Positions 63,726-64,000 of a stretch of DNA of 64,000 nucleotides are shown here, in pieces. The translations under genes and the position numbers were made by a program. The notes under the pieces were generated by a model. That model was not told the origin of the DNA. It searched no databases and worked only from the letters and a program-made list of their open reading frames with translations. The stretch comes from Eutreptiella sp. 'Long Island Sound 2002'. Lineage: Eukaryota > Euglenozoa > Euglenophyceae > Eutreptiales > Eutreptiaceae. The stretch lies in NCBI GenBank assembly GCA_964036045.1, contig OZ038385.1, forward strand, positions 17,393,786 through 17,457,785. The letters run 5' to 3'. How positions within the stretch are numbered: the stretch's first letter is position 1; each line of letters begins with the position of its first letter.

Positions 63726-64000
63726 TTGTATCGCCGACCCGCTGCCACATATTGAGGGGGCTGCAGGGGTAAGGCTGCCTGTGCAGCACCCCCATAGCCC
63801 CTAGATTGGGAACGGGGCGGGGGTTAGGTGTAGCTGTAGCACATGTACTGCAGTAGACAAGCATCTGATGCCGCTGCAGCACAAAGGCTGCTGCTGCTGC
63901 CATGCTGCTGCATAACAGCTGCAGCAGGAAAGTCGCCGCGGCCACTACAGCACGGCAACTGCAGCTGCAGTAGCAGCAGCGGAAAGGCTACTGGTGTTGC

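Larger units (their letters stand above)
61582..64000. other. Upstream of the known calpain exons; no exon recognised
   Basis: The preceding calpain exon (about 70 residues up to the Cys motif) should be here or beyond 64 kb. A minus stretch at 62846-62930 (STDDYQVMDVRQEGVYPGC) between an AG and CGG|GTGCAG is the best candidate, unconfirmed. A + frame 61894-62039 (RAQTETEVNIGYLDLVDRDS) is also protein-like. Confidence 0.35.

Overview
The window is nuclear DNA of a eukaryote, most likely a GC-rich, repeat-rich protist or alga. The evidence is three protein-coding genes broken into short exons by introns of about 0.1 to 3.2 kb, with GT..AG borders and matching reading phases across the joins I could pair. 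There are no bacterial-style operons. The DNA is full of CA/GT microsatellites, minisatellites, interspersed repeats and runs of G or C (up to 28 G at 39598-39625). I cannot name the species.

Layout. 1-4.8 kb: T/C-rich repeats, including a non-autonomous hAT-like transposon (2335-3071) with its empty site preserved in a paralogous repeat copy. 4.9-9.6 kb: possible exons I cannot assign. 13.6-23.35 kb, minus strand: a complete five-exon gene for an ABHD13/BEM46-type membrane-anchored serine hydrolase (332 aa, triad S167/D258/H289). 23.4-26.1 kb: minisatellite and AT-richer repeats. 26.2-35.6 kb: two 1,275-bp direct repeats, identical as far as I can read, flank a 6.8-kb extremely C-rich cassette that encodes an unrecognised protein of about 1,500 aa. 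This is the best candidate here for something undescribed. 36-38 kb: an isolated exon-like island between TTTTGCAT arrays. 38.0-38.23 kb: an organelle-like tRNA-Ser(UGA) beside a degenerate tRNA-like sequence, ending 5 bp from the stop codon of the next gene. 38.24-43.98 kb, minus strand: a three-exon class-3 lipase (DAG-lipase-like, about 629 aa). 44-52 kb: repeat and transposon territory with a transposase-like ORF (46030-46626). 52.6-61.6 kb, minus strand: the middle and 3' part of a calpain cysteine protease gene. The exons carry the catalytic His and Asn; the Cys exon is not visible and probably lies beyond 64 kb. 61.6-64 kb: upstream calpain sequence without recognised exons, ending in a GCA/GCT-rich tandem array.

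The three recognised genes share one strand but are independent units; nothing shows a common pathway beyond two of them being alpha/beta hydrolases. Gene models come from hand translation and splice-phase matching. Junctions with conserved motifs on both sides and matched phase are the most secure.
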